Positions 17,660 to 26,306 of a DNA stretch of 64,000 nt are shown here, in pieces. This stretch comes from Antarcticimicrobium sp. (lineage in GTDB: Bacteria > Pseudomonadota > Alphaproteobacteria > Rhodobacterales > Rhodobacteraceae), in NCBI RefSeq assembly GCF_029212575.1, contig NZ_JARGPK010000019.1, forward strand, positions 1-64,000. Direction: 5' to 3'. Under the pieces are notes generated by a model that was given only the letters and a program-made list of their open reading frames with translations, ran no database searches and was not told the DNA's origin. The position numbers were made by a program, and so were the translations under genes. The number at the start of each line of letters is the position of its first letter. Position 1 is the stretch's first letter.

Positions 17660-18960
17660 GCGCCGCCGTGAAAAACACCGTGCTGTTCGCCCTCGTCGGC
17701 GGGCTGATCCTGCTGACCGGGTTCATGCAAAGCTGGAACTCGGCGTTGTTGATCCTGAACATGGGGCTGATCTCGGCGATCATGGCGATCGGGGTAAACC
17801 TGCAATGGGGCTTTGCCGGGCTGTTCAACGTCGGCGTCATGGGCTTCGTGGCGCTTGGCGGTCTGGCGGTCGTGCTGGTCTCGGCCGATCCGGTGGGCGA
17901 GGCCTGGGCCGCGGGCGGCACGCGCGTCCTGCTGGGGCTGTTGCTGGGCGCGGCGACCGTGGTGGCCGCAGTTCTGGTCAACACGAGGATGCCCAGGGGC
18001 CGCGCCCGGGCGATCGCGACGCTGGCGATCCTGATCGGCGGCTTCTTTGTCTATCGCGGGGTGTTCGATCCCGGCGTGGAAGCGGTGGAAAAGGTCAACC
18101 CGGCCGGCACCGGCTTTCTCGGCGGGTTGGGGTTGCCGGTGCTGCTGGCCTGGCCTGCGGGCGGGCTGCTGGCCGCCGGTGCCGCCTGGCTGATCGGCAA
18201 GACGGCGCTGGGGCTGCGGTCGGACTACCTGGCCATTGCCACCCTGGGCATTGCCGAGATCATCATCGCGGTGATGAAGAACGAGGACTGGCTGGCGCGC
18301 GGGGTCAAGAACGTGGTCGGCCTGTCCCGCCCGGTCCCTTACGAGATCGACCTGCAGAACGATCCCGGCTTCGTCGACTCCGCGATCGGTCTCGGTTTCG
18401 ACCCGGTCACCGCCTCGACACTCTACGTCAAGGTTGGCTATTCGGCGCTGTTCCTGGTGGTTCTCGTCATCCTGCTGTGGATGGCGCAAATGGCGCTGAA
18501 ATCCCCCTGGGGCCGGATGATGCGCGCCATCCGCGATAGCGAGGTCGCGGCGGAGGCGATGGGCAAGGACGTGACCCGCAGGCATCTTCAGGTCTTTGTT
18601 CTGGGCTCGGCGATCTGCGGCATCGCGGGGGCGATGATGACCACGCTTGACGGTCAGCTGACGCCGGGCACCTACCAGCCTTTGCGCTTTACCTTTCTGA
18701 TCTGGGTGATGGTCATCGTCGGCGGGTCCGGCAACAACTTCGGCGCGGTGCTGGGCGGGTTCCTGATCTGGCTGCTCTGGGTACAAGTCGAACCGATCGG
18801 GCAGTTCCTGATGGACGTCATCACCTCGGGCATGGCCGAAGACAGCGCCCTGCGCAGCCATCTTCTGGGCAGCGCCGCGCATATGCGCCTGCTCACCATG
18901 GGGCTGCTGCTGCTGCTGGTGTTGCGGTTCAGTCCAAGGGGGCTGATCCCGGAAAAGTGA
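17656..18960 (+). CDS. livM: ABC transporter permease, LivM type
   Basis: This is the partner permease to LivH, 434 residues. LivM features include MGLISAIMAIGVNLQWGFAG near residue 35, SDYLAIATLGIAEIIIAVMK near 190, and RAIRDSEVAAEAMGK in the ATPase-contact loop. A long insertion after the third helix makes it larger than E. coli LivM without its N-terminal extension. It is the last gene of the five-gene set; the next gene is convergent. Confidence 0.93.
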   Translation: MSAAVKNTVLFALVGGLILLTGFMQSWNSALLILNMGLISAIMAIGVNLQWGFAGLFNVGVMGFVALGGLAVVLVSADPVGEAWAAGGTRVLLGLLLGAATVVAAVLVNTRMPRGRARAIATLAILIGGFFVYRGVFDPGVEAVEKVNPAGTGFLGGLGLPVLLAWPAGGLLAAGAAWLIGKTALGLRSDYLAIATLGIAEIIIAVMKNEDWLARGVKNVVGLSRPVPYEIDLQNDPGFVDSAIGLGFDPVTASTLYVKVGYSALFLVVLVILLWMAQMALKSPWGRMMRAIRDSEVAAEAMGKDVTRRHLQVFVLGSAICGIAGAMMTTLDGQLTPGTYQPLRFTFLIWVMVIVGGSGNNFGAVLGGFLIWLLWVQVEPIGQFLMDVITSGMAEDSALRSHLLGSAAHMRLLTMGLLLLLVLRFSPRGLIPEK

Positions 18961-18994
18961 CCCGCGCGGCGGTGCGGCCTGGTCCGGCCGCCCC

Positions 18995-19017
18995 GCGATG
19001 CGTCCGGCGGGCATCGC
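18995..19017. other. Hairpin in convergent intergenic region
   Basis: GCGATGC (18995-19001) and GCATCGC (19011-19017) are complementary around a 9-base loop, between livM and the convergent ATPase gene. There is no T-run, so it is at most a weak transcription barrier. Confidence 0.3.
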
Positions 19018-19044
19018 CGCACCGGAAAGACGCGGCCCGGCCGG

Positions 19045-20604
19045 TCAGCGCCCCCGGAACAGCCCGCCGAGGATGCCGCGCACGATGCGGCGGCCGGTGG
19101 TGCCCTTCAGCTCCTTGATCACCGCCTCGGAGAGGGCCGAGCCGAAACTGTCCTTCTGCCGGCGTTGCGGCTGTGCGGTGGACCGGCCCACCCGACTGCC
19201 GGAAAAGCGGCGGGCGGTGTTGAACTCCCGCGCGACCGGGTCCGGCGCCGCCTCGGCCTGCGCTTCGGCCTCGGCGGCCTCTCCTGCGGCGGCCTCGGCC
19301 CGCTGGGCGAGGATCTCATAGGCCGAGCGGCGGTCCAGCGCGGCGTCGTATTTCCCGGACAGATCCGAGGTTGCCTGGACCGAGGCCCGTTCGGCGGCCG
19401 TGATCGGGCCGAGCTGCGACGACGGCGGGCGGATCAGCGTCCGCTCGACGATCCCCGGTGCGCCCTTTGCCTCGAGCATCGAGGTGACAGCCTCGCCGAC
19501 GCCGACCTCGCGGATCGCCGCCTCGGTGTCGAAGCGCGGATTCTCGCGGTAAGTCTCGGCGGCCAGGCGCAGGTTCTTGCGGTCGCGCGCGGTGAAGGCG
19601 CGCAGCGCGTGCTGCACCCGGTTGCCGAGCTGGCCGAGGATATCCTCGGGGATGTCCGCCGGGTGCTGGGTGACGAAATAGACGCCGACCCCCTTGGACC
19701 GGATCAGGCGGGCCACCTGCTCGACCTTGTCGACCAGCGCCTTGGGTGAGTCGTCGAACAGCAGATGCGCCTCGTCGAAAAAGAACACCAGCTTGGGTTT
19801 GTCCGGGTCGCCCACCTCGGGCAGTTCCTCGAACAATTCGCTGAGCAGCCAGAGCAGGCAGGTGGCATAAAGGCCGGGCGCCGCCATCAGCTTGTCGGCG
19901 GCGAGGATATTGATCCTTCCCTGCCCCAGGTCATCGGTGCGCATCAGGTCCGACAGCTCCAGCGCCGGTTCACCGAACAGCTTGTCCGCGCCCTGGTTCT
20001 CGATCACCAGCAGGCGGCGCTGGATCGCCCCGACCGAGGCGATGGAGACGTTGCCATAGCGCAGCGACAGCGTGGCGCGATTCTCACCGATCCAGGTCAG
20101 CAGCGCCTGCAGATCCTTGAGATCCAGCAGCGGCAGCCCCTCTTCGTCGGACAGCCGGAAGGCGATGTTGAGAATGCCCTCCTGCGCGTCGGTCAGTTCC
20201 AGCAGCCGCGCCAGCAGCAGCGGCCCCATCTCGGCCACGGTGGTGCGCAGCGGGTGGCCCTGGTCGCCGAAGATGTCCCAGAAGGTGACCGGGAAGGCGC
20301 CATAGGTGTAATCGCCGAAGCCGATCTTCTCCGCGCGCGACTGGAACGCCTGGTGCAGCTTGAATCCGGGTGACCCGGATTTCGCCAGCCCCGACAGATC
20401 GCCCTTCACGTCCGATAGGACCACCGGCACCCCGGCGGCCGAGAATCCCTCGGCCAGGATTTGCAGCGTAACGGTCTTGCCGGTGCCCGTGGCCCCGGCG
20501 ATCAGACCGTGCCGATTGGCATATTTCAGCGCCAGCCCCTGCCGGGAGGCATATTCGACCCCGCCGCCGCCCAGAAAGATCTTGCCGTCCAGATCGCTCA
20601 TCAT
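19045..20604 (-). CDS. HerA-like ATPase, DUF853 family
   Basis: This is a P-loop ATPase of the HerA/FtsK superfamily (DUF853 type, about 519 residues). Walker [12 protein letters not shown] falls near residues 36-46 and Walker [14 protein letters not shown] near 255. The N-terminal [26 protein letters not shown] is the family signature. The last ~100 residues are Ala/Glu-rich and end in a basic tail. Family members are presumed DNA or nucleoprotein translocases, but their role is not established. The ATG at 20604 has GAGG at 6 bases; the next codon is also ATG. Confidence 0.88.
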   Translation of the reverse strand: MMSDLDGKIFLGGGGVEYASRQGLALKYANRHGLIAGATGTGKTVTLQILAEGFSAAGVPVVLSDVKGDLSGLAKSGSPGFKLHQAFQSRAEKIGFGDYTYGAFPVTFWDIFGDQGHPLRTTVAEMGPLLLARLLELTDAQEGILNIAFRLSDEEGLPLLDLKDLQALLTWIGENRATLSLRYGNVSIASVGAIQRRLLVIENQGADKLFGEPALELSDLMRTDDLGQGRINILAADKLMAAPGLYATCLLWLLSELFEELPEVGDPDKPKLVFFFDEAHLLFDDSPKALVDKVEQVARLIRSKGVGVYFVTQHPADIPEDILGQLGNRVQHALRAFTARDRKNLRLAAETYRENPRFDTEAAIREVGVGEAVTSMLEAKGAPGIVERTLIRPPSSQLGPITAAERASVQATSDLSGKYDAALDRRSAYEILAQRAEAAAGEAAEAEAQAEAAPDPVAREFNTARRFSGSRVGRSTAQPQRRQKDSFGSALSEAVIKELKGTTGRRIVRGILGGLFRGR

Positions 20605-20725
20605 CCGATGCCTCGCCCCGCGTCGGCAATCGCCGACCATAGAATATTAACGCCTTACCCGAATACTGTGTTCCGGCCTGCGCGGCAACGCGGCGCAGGG
20701 CGATCTTTCCTCCCTGTTGGACTGG

Positions 20726-20753
20726 CCGCGCCCGAAGGGGCGCGGTCCTTTTT
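20726..20753 (+). terminator. Rho-independent terminator without an obvious upstream gene
   Basis: CCGCGCCC (20726-20733), loop GAAG, GGGCGCGG (20738-20745) and then TCCTTTTT. It reads on the plus strand, but the only upstream gene on that strand is livM at 18960. A short unannotated transcript starting after about 20605 may end here; its last part contains CCTCCC, a motif seen in several alphaproteobacterial small RNAs. I could not find a convincing promoter. Confidence 0.55.
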
Positions 20754-20824
20754 CCGCGGGTGACCAAAATAGGGGCAGACGCCAACCTGATCCGGGCCTT
20801 TGGGCAGGGAAGTTGCCTTTGCTG

Positions 20825-20853
20825 TTGACCGGGCTGCGCCCCTTTCGTAACGT
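20825..20853 (+). promoter_or_regulatory. Promoter of the candidate small RNA
   Basis: TTGACC (20825-20830), a 17-base spacer and TAACGT (20848-20853) make a housekeeping-type promoter. TTGAC is the conserved -35 core in this group. Transcription would begin near 20860. Confidence 0.5.
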
Positions 20854-20859
20854 CACGTT

Positions 20860-20933
20860 ATAAAACTAAGTCGGCCGGTCCGACGGGGAGAAAACGCATT
20901 GCGGAAAAGGGGGCTGTTTCAGCCCCCTTTTTT
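20860..20933 (+). ncRNA. Candidate small regulatory RNA (about 75 nt)
   Basis: A promoter-like element ends 6 bases upstream and a strong terminator closes the interval, with no ORF of credible size between. Inside are a short hairpin, GTCGG-N5-CCGAC, and a single-stranded stretch with GGGGAG and AAAACGCA. The interval lies in the 400-base gap between the HerA-like gene and ialB. The same structure could instead be a terminated leader for ialB, whose start is 110 bases further on. Confidence 0.4.
20905..20933 (+). terminator. Strong rho-independent terminator
   Basis: AAAAGGGGGCTG (20905-20916), loop TTT, CAGCCCCCTTTT (20920-20931) followed by further T. This is one of the clearest intrinsic terminators in the window. 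Confidence 0.85.
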
Positions 20934-21043
20934 GCGGGCGACAATCGGAACATTTCCGCGCGTTGCGGTCAAAGGCCGCTGACACTTGTCCGGCTCCGTG
21001 TTAAAGCGGCCGCAACCAGCCACCATGGATAATGGGATTACAA

Positions 21044-21640
21044 ATGTTCAAGACCCTGACCTCTCTCTCCGTGATCGCACTGACGGCCCTGGTCGTCCCC
21101 GCGACGGCGCAGGACACCGACAGTGAAAAGCCCGCCTCCGACCAGTTGCTGGACCTGGGGCAGCCGGCCGATGCGAACCCGCAACTCGGATCGCGGTATT
21201 CCAAGGAAAAGGTCGGCGATTGGGATCTGGCCTGCATCAAGACCGAGGGCGAATCCGACCCCTGCTCGCTGCTGCAGATTCTGAACGACGACAAGGGCAA
21301 CCCGATGGCCGAATTCTCGCTGTTCCGGATCGAGGGCCAGGGCCAGGCGGTCGCCGGTGCAACCATCATCGTTCCGCTTGAGACCCTGTTGCCGGCACAG
21401 TTGACCCTTTCGGTCGATAACGCCCCGGGCAAGCGCTATAGCTATTCCTTCTGCAACCCCTACGGCTGTGTCGCGCAGATCGGTCTGACCGAGGAAGATA
21501 TCGCCGCCTTCAAGCGCGGCAAGACAGCGACGTTGTCGCTGGTGCCGGCGCCGGCCCCGGATCAACTGGTGACGCTGAACCTGTCACTGAGCGGGTTCAC
21601 CGCCGGTTTCGACAAGGTGGATGTGGTCAGCGACAAGTAA
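21044..21640 (+). CDS. Invasion-associated locus B (IalB) family exported protein
   Basis: This is a small exported protein (198 residues). The signal peptide (MFKTLTSLSVIALTALVVPA) is followed by the IalB-type domain with VGDWDLACIKTEGESDPCSL, the paired cysteines of GDW-x-C-x-C type, and FCNPYGCVAQIGLT. IalB proteins are periplasmic or outer-membrane-associated in Bartonella and widespread in non-pathogenic alphaproteobacteria; their molecular role is unsettled. The start at 21044 was preferred for the signal peptide; an ATG lies four codons earlier. A terminator follows the stop. Confidence 0.88.
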   Translation: MFKTLTSLSVIALTALVVPATAQDTDSEKPASDQLLDLGQPADANPQLGSRYSKEKVGDWDLACIKTEGESDPCSLLQILNDDKGNPMAEFSLFRIEGQGQAVAGATIIVPLETLLPAQLTLSVDNAPGKRYSYSFCNPYGCVAQIGLTEEDIAAFKRGKTATLSLVPAPAPDQLVTLNLSLSGFTAGFDKVDVVSDK

Positions 21641-21663
21641 TCCGGACCGAACCGCCAAGGATG

Positions 21664-21685
21664 CCGCCGGGCCCGTGCCCGGCGG
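21664..21685 (+). terminator. Terminator after ialB
   Basis: CCGCCGGGC (21664-21672), loop CCGT, GCCCGGCGG (21677-21685), then TTTGCGTTT. It lies between convergent ialB and the ketosynthase gene. Confidence 0.6.
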
Positions 21686-21693
21686 TTTGCGTT

Positions 21694-22902
21694 TCAGACC
21701 CGCCGCAGCGCCAGCACGGCGTTGAGCCCGCCGAAGGCAAAGGCGTTCGACAAGGCGACCTCGACCCGGGCCTCGCGCGCGTCGTTCGGCACCACGTCGA
21801 GCGCGCATTCCGGGTCCGGTTCCTCGTAACCGATGGTGGGGGCGATCACCCCGTCGCGCAGCGCCATGATGCAGGCCAGCAGTTCGACCGCGCCGGTGCC
21901 GCCGATCAGGTGGCCGTGCATCGACTTGGTCGAGGAAATCATCAGGTCGTCCGCATGCGGCCCGAACACGTCGGCCACCGCCGCGCATTCGGTCTTGTCG
22001 TTGGCCAAGGTGCCGGTGCCATGGGCGTTGATATAGCCGACCTCGTCAGGGCTGATGCGGGCATCGGCCAGCGCGCCGGCCATCGCCCGCGCCGCGCCCT
22101 GTTTCGATGGCATCACGATGTCGGAGGCATCCGAGGTCATGGCAAAACCCACCACCTCGCACAGGATCTCGGCGCCGCGTTTGCGGGCGTGCTCGTATTC
22201 CTCGAAAACGAAAACCCCGGCGCCCTCGCCCTGGACCATGCCGTTTCGGTTGGCGCTGAACGGGCGGCAGGCGTCCTTGGACATCACCCGCAACCCCTCC
22301 CAGGCCTTGACCCCGCCGAAACACAGCATCGATTCCGATCCGCCGGTGATCATTGCAGGCGCGGCGCCGGACCGCACCAGTTGGAACGCCAGCGACATGG
22401 CATGGTTCGACGAGGCACAGGCGGTCGAGACGGTAAAGCTCGGCCCCTTGAGATTGTATTTCATCGACACGTGGCTGGCTGCCGCATTGTTCATCAGCTT
22501 TGGCACGACAAAGGGATGCACCCGGTTCTTGCCATCCTCGTAGACCGAGCGATAGTTATCGTCCCAGGTCGAAACGCCGCCCCCGGCGGTGCCCAGAACC
22601 ACGCCCGCGCGCGCGGAAAGATCGCCGTGAAACTCCATCCCCGCCTGGGTGATCGCCTCTTCGGCCGCGGCCAGGGTGAACTGGGTGAACCGATCGTAAA
22701 GCGTCATCTGCTGGCGGTTGAAACGGCCTTCGGTCTCGAACCCGCGCACCTGGCCGCCGATCTGGATCGCCAGCCGCTCCACATCGCGGAATTCCAGCGG
22801 GCCGATGCCGCAGCGCCCCTCGCGCATGGCCTCCAGAGTTTCGGGGACCGACTGGCCCAGGGCGTTGATGGTGCCGGCCCCGGTGATGACAACGCGTTTC
22901 AT
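21694..22902 (-). CDS. Beta-ketoacyl-ACP synthase (FabF-like, with dedicated ACP)
   Basis: This enzyme condenses malonyl-ACP with an acyl primer. The 402-residue protein has the Cys-His-His triad: Cys162 in STACASSNHA, His in NAHGTGTLAND and His in STKSMHGHLIGGTG. It is FabF-like but, being adjacent to its own ACP and an LpxD, probably makes or extends the acyl chain for an envelope lipid rather than bulk fatty acids. In rhizobia comparable genes serve the very-long-chain acyl group of lipid A, but no LpxXL or FabZ accompanies it here. It ends the probable LDT-lpxD-acp-KAS operon. Confidence 0.9.
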   Translation of the reverse strand: MKRVVITGAGTINALGQSVPETLEAMREGRCGIGPLEFRDVERLAIQIGGQVRGFETEGRFNRQQMTLYDRFTQFTLAAAEEAITQAGMEFHGDLSARAGVVLGTAGGGVSTWDDNYRSVYEDGKNRVHPFVVPKLMNNAAASHVSMKYNLKGPSFTVSTACASSNHAMSLAFQLVRSGAAPAMITGGSESMLCFGGVKAWEGLRVMSKDACRPFSANRNGMVQGEGAGVFVFEEYEHARKRGAEILCEVVGFAMTSDASDIVMPSKQGAARAMAGALADARISPDEVGYINAHGTGTLANDKTECAAVADVFGPHADDLMISSTKSMHGHLIGGTGAVELLACIMALRDGVIAPTIGYEEPDPECALDVVPNDAREARVEVALSNAFAFGGLNAVLALRRV

Positions 22903-22926
22903 GTGGTCAGGCCTGCTCTGGTTGCA

Positions 22927-23184
22927 TCAGGATTTTTCGGCAACCAGCTTTTCGATCCCGGTGATGATCGCGCCGACATTGGTGATGTCGAAGTCGCTTT
23001 GCGTGGGTTCGTTGGCATTGAAGGGGATCGTGATGTCGAACTCCTCTTCGATGGCAAAGATGCTTTCGACCAGGCCCAGACTATCGATGCCCAGGCTCTC
23101 GAGCGTGCTGTCCGCCGTCACGTCGGAGGGCTCCAGCACGGCCTGCTCGGCGATGATGGCGATGACCTTGTCGCGAATGCTCAT
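22927..23184 (-). CDS. Acyl carrier protein next to LpxD and ketosynthase
   Basis: This acyl carrier protein (85 residues) has the phosphopantetheine serine in GIDSLGLVE (Ser35). After helix II it has an unusually long loop, ITIPFNANEPTQSDFDIT, reminiscent of the longer AcpXL class rather than housekeeping AcpP. It lies 24 bases before the ketosynthase and 33 bases after lpxD, suggesting that it carries substrates between the two. Confidence 0.88.
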   Translation of the reverse strand: MSIRDKVIAIIAEQAVLEPSDVTADSTLESLGIDSLGLVESIFAIEEEFDITIPFNANEPTQSDFDITNVGAIITGIEKLVAEKS

Positions 23185-23217
23185 TGGCGCTCTCTGATCT
23201 GATGTTCCTGAGGTGAT

Positions 23218-24309
23218 TTACTCGCTCGAACCAAATTTGGAAACAGCCTTTTTCAAGGCCGCGACATCCCGCATGAGGCGCGGCAGGCGGCGCTGCGCCT
23301 TGTAGATCTCGGTCTGGGCATCCATCTTGACGCCCGGATACCCCATAATAACGCGCCCGGCCGGCACGTTGGACAGGATCTTGGTGCCGCCGGCGGCGAT
23401 CACCCCGTCGCCGATGAAGATGTTGTCGACCACGCCGGTCTGGCCACCGAGGACAACGTTGTTGCCGATCTCGACCGAGCCGGAAATACCGGTCTGTCCG
23501 GCGAAAAGGCAATCGCGCCCGGTGCGCACATTGTGACCGACGTGCACGAGGTTATCCAGCTTGCAGCCGTCGCCGATCTCGGTGGGACGTATGGTGCCGG
23601 AATCGATCGTGGCATTCGCCCCCACCTCGACATCGTCGCCGATGCGCACAGACCCCAGAGAATGGATGCGCAGCCAGCTCTGCGCCTTGGCGTCGCCCTG
23701 ATCGCCCATGGTCTTGCGCACGTTCTCGGCGCCCGACACCTCCGGCGTGACGAAGGAGAACCCGTCCGAGCCGATCCGCGCGCCCGGCTGGGCAATGAAC
23801 CTTGCGCCGATCTTCACCCTTGCGCCGATGCTGACCATCTCGCGCAGGACGGCGTTTTCCCCCAGTTCGACATCGGTGCCGACGTAGCAATGCGGCCCGA
23901 TCACCGAACCTGCACCGATCTTTGCCCCGGCGCCGATGATGGCCAGCGGCCCGACACTGACGCCGATGCCGATCTCTGCGCCTGGGTCGATCACCGCCGT
24001 GGGATGGATGCCGGTGCCAAAGCCCTGCCCCGGATCCATCATCCCGGTCAGCCCCGACATCGCCATGCGCGGGCGCGGCGCAAGGATCGCGGCCGCCAAC
24101 CCCATCGCCTGCCAGTCGGCCCCGTCCCACAGCATCGCCGCGCGGGCCCGCCCCTTGCCCATGTCCTCGGCGTATTTCGGCGCCATCGCGAGGGCGAGGT
24201 CATCGGGGCCCGCGGTGCCCGGTTCAGCGGCGCGGCGGATCGTCAATGACAGCTCGCCCCGGGCCTCAAGACCCAGGGCGTGCGCGATTTCTTCGATGGT
24301 GTAGCTCAT
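23218..24309 (-). CDS. lpxD: UDP-3-O-acylglucosamine N-acyltransferase LpxD-like
   Basis: This left-handed beta-helix acyltransferase puts a hydroxyacyl chain on the amine of UDP-3-O-acyl-glucosamine in lipid A synthesis. It has the LpxD N-terminal domain (to about residue 105), hexapeptide repeats, the catalytic histidine in NLVHVGHNVRTG, and DGFSFV in the uridine-binding area. It has 363 residues, slightly longer than E. coli LpxD. The start at 24309 has AGGA at 7 bases. The usual lpx neighbours (lpxA, lpxB, fabZ, bamA) are absent, so this may be a second copy specialised for the acyl group carried by the adjacent ACP. Confidence 0.9.
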   Translation of the reverse strand: MSYTIEEIAHALGLEARGELSLTIRRAAEPGTAGPDDLALAMAPKYAEDMGKGRARAAMLWDGADWQAMGLAAAILAPRPRMAMSGLTGMMDPGQGFGTGIHPTAVIDPGAEIGIGVSVGPLAIIGAGAKIGAGSVIGPHCYVGTDVELGENAVLREMVSIGARVKIGARFIAQPGARIGSDGFSFVTPEVSGAENVRKTMGDQGDAKAQSWLRIHSLGSVRIGDDVEVGANATIDSGTIRPTEIGDGCKLDNLVHVGHNVRTGRDCLFAGQTGISGSVEIGNNVVLGGQTGVVDNIFIGDGVIAAGGTKILSNVPAGRVIMGYPGVKMDAQTEIYKAQRRLPRLMRDVAALKKAVSKFGSSE

Positions 24310-24342
24310 TGTGGGTCCTGCCAAACGGTTTGGACCCAGTGC

Positions 24343-25959
24343 TTACCCCTGAACCGATCCCAGGGCCACCCCCGCCTGCTGCAGCGCGCTCCAGATCTTG
24401 GCGTCCCGGCCATAGACATCGCGGCGAAACTCGGCCCGGCCGCGGTCGCTGGTGAACGCGGTGCGGTAGATGATATGCACCGGCACGTGCTGCTCCAGTT
24501 CGACCTTGGTTTCACGCCCGGTCTTCAGGATCGAATGGAACAGACCGCGCGGATCGTCCGATTGCGCTGCCAGCAGCGCATAGGCGAAATCGAACGGATC
24601 GGCCAGGCGGATGCAGCCATGCGAAAAGGCCCGCACCTCGCGCTTGAACAGGTGCTTTTGCGGCGTGTCGTGCAGGTAGATGTTGTAGCGGTTGGGGAAC
24701 ATGAACTTCACCAGGCCCAGCGCGTTGCGGGTCCCCGGCGGCTGACGCATGTCGAAGGGGAACGACTGCGAGCTGTATTGAGAGAAATCGGCATTGGCCC
24801 GGTTCACCCGGCGCCCGCGGCTGTCGGTGATGATCAGATGGCCGGCGGCCCCGGGGTTGTTGCGTAGTGCCGGCAGGTATTCCTTGACGATGATCGAGCG
24901 TGGCACATGCCAGCTCGGGTTGATGATCATGTGCTCCATCTCGTCCGAGAACTCGGGGCTGCGCCGGTCATGCACGTTCATGCCCACCACCGAGCGGGTC
25001 TTGAACGTCACCCGCCCGTGGTCGATGATCTTGGCGGTAAAATCGGTCTGGTTCACCAGGATGTGGCGGTCGCCGCGCTCGTGGTTCAGCCAGCGTTCGC
25101 GTTCCATCGCCACCACGATCGACTTCAGCCGCTCCGCCGCGGGCTTGTTGATCTCGCTCAGGGTGCCGTCGCCGGCCACGCCGTCGGCCTCCAGACCATG
25201 AGCAAGCTGGAACCGGCGCACCGCCTCTTCCATCGCCCGATCAAAGGTGCGCGTGGCGCTGCGGTCCAGGTATCCCATCGCCACCAGCCGGTTGCGCAGC
25301 GCGATCACCGCGGCGCCCTGGTCGCCCGGCTCGATCTTGCCACCCGGCACGGTGGGTCCCCAACCACCCCGTGCGATCAGCCGCTCGTAGCGCAGCTTCT
25401 CCTTCATCAGCGCGCGGTACTCGGCCGTCACCGGCGGCAGCGCGCGCAGATAGGCCAGTGGCGCGGTTTCGGAAAACTCGGTCAGGTACCCCTTGCGGTC
25501 GTGCAGCGGCACCTCGCGTTTGATGTCGTCGTCAATCTTCGAGGGCGTCAGCAGCCCGGTCTGCACATCCTTGGCATAGGTCACGAAGGCCCGGCTCAGC
25601 GCGACCTCGACCCGGGCCAGATCGCGGGTTGTACGCACCGCGGCCATCTGCGCCTTCAGTTGCGCGACCCCGTAGCGCGCCTCTGGCAGCCCGTGCACGG
25701 AGGCTCCGGACAGCACGTCCAGCAACGCCGCCCGCTGGGCGCGGGCCGGTTCGCCCTCGGCGGTCCAGAGCGGTTGATAGTCACGCTCCCGATAAAAGGC
25801 GGCAACGGCATCGTCGGCCGAGGCAGCCTCGGCCACGGATTGCTTGAACGCGGTGACCTGGGCCCGCGCTGGAGAGGCCAGCGAAAGCCCAAGTACGCAG
25901 GCTGCCGCCAGCAGCGGGACATGGAGTGAAAACCGGATGGTCGATATCATTTTGGGCAT
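24343..25959 (-). CDS. L,D-transpeptidase, YcbB-like with peptidoglycan-binding domain
   Basis: This exported L,D-transpeptidase (538 residues) makes 3-3 cross-links between meso-diaminopimelate residues or attaches lipoproteins. A signal peptide (residues 1-33, ending PARAQ) is followed by a YcbB-type scaffold region, a PG_binding_1 domain near 215-280 (AMEEAVRRFQLAHGLEADGV) and a YkuD catalytic domain with FSHGCIRLAD, containing the active-site Cys. It is 33 bases upstream of lpxD on the same strand and divergent from the DUF882 peptidase gene. Confidence 0.93.
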   Translation of the reverse strand: MPKMISTIRFSLHVPLLAAACVLGLSLASPARAQVTAFKQSVAEAASADDAVAAFYRERDYQPLWTAEGEPARAQRAALLDVLSGASVHGLPEARYGVAQLKAQMAAVRTTRDLARVEVALSRAFVTYAKDVQTGLLTPSKIDDDIKREVPLHDRKGYLTEFSETAPLAYLRALPPVTAEYRALMKEKLRYERLIARGGWGPTVPGGKIEPGDQGAAVIALRNRLVAMGYLDRSATRTFDRAMEEAVRRFQLAHGLEADGVAGDGTLSEINKPAAERLKSIVVAMERERWLNHERGDRHILVNQTDFTAKIIDHGRVTFKTRSVVGMNVHDRRSPEFSDEMEHMIINPSWHVPRSIIVKEYLPALRNNPGAAGHLIITDSRGRRVNRANADFSQYSSQSFPFDMRQPPGTRNALGLVKFMFPNRYNIYLHDTPQKHLFKREVRAFSHGCIRLADPFDFAYALLAAQSDDPRGLFHSILKTGRETKVELEQHVPVHIIYRTAFTSDRGRAEFRRDVYGRDAKIWSALQQAGVALGSVQG

Positions 25960-25982
25960 TCCTGAGCAGCTCGGAAAAATCT

Positions 25983-25994
25983 CTGATTAATCAG
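25983..25994. promoter_or_regulatory. 12-bp perfect palindrome upstream of the L,D-transpeptidase
   Basis: CTGATTAATCAG is a perfect palindrome 24 bases before the L,D-transpeptidase start, in an AT-richer stretch of the divergent region 25960-26306. It could be an operator. The rest of this 347-base region holds one further inverted repeat and no convincing gene. Confidence 0.3.
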
Positions 25995-26146
25995 TGTATT
26001 TTGAGTGTTTTCGCGCCGATGTGCAATGTCCATTCACAATTCCTTCAGGTGCCGTTCCCGTCCGGCGGTGAGGTTTCGATGCATCGTTTGCCGGATTTCG
26101 CGGCGGCGAAGCGACGATACCACGGGACAAACAAAGGATTTGCGCA

Positions 26147-26164
26147 GAATTTTGCCGAAAATTC
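26147..26164. promoter_or_regulatory. Inverted repeat upstream of the DUF882 gene
   Basis: GAATTTT (26147-26153) and AAAATTC (26158-26164) are complementary around GCCG, in the divergent region about 140 bases before the DUF882 gene. It may be an operator or a leader hairpin. Confidence 0.3.
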
Positions 26165-26306
26165 CCCCTATGACAGCCTTGAAACAATCCGTGCTTGGCA
26201 GGCGATTCGTCCTGTGGCATGCAGTTGGCATCTGGGGATGGACGAAAATCGCGCGTGTAACATCACGCATAGGCAGGACGACAAGCGTACGGGACAACGC
26301 AAACCA

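Noticed and set aside
20825-20933. tRNA or small protein gene
   Set aside because: No cloverleaf and no credible ORF with ribosome-binding site; a terminated small RNA fits better.
25926-26306. 127-codon N-terminal extension of the DUF882 ORF
   Set aside because: It overlaps the start of the divergent L,D-transpeptidase, lacks a signal peptide and would bury the Tat signal.
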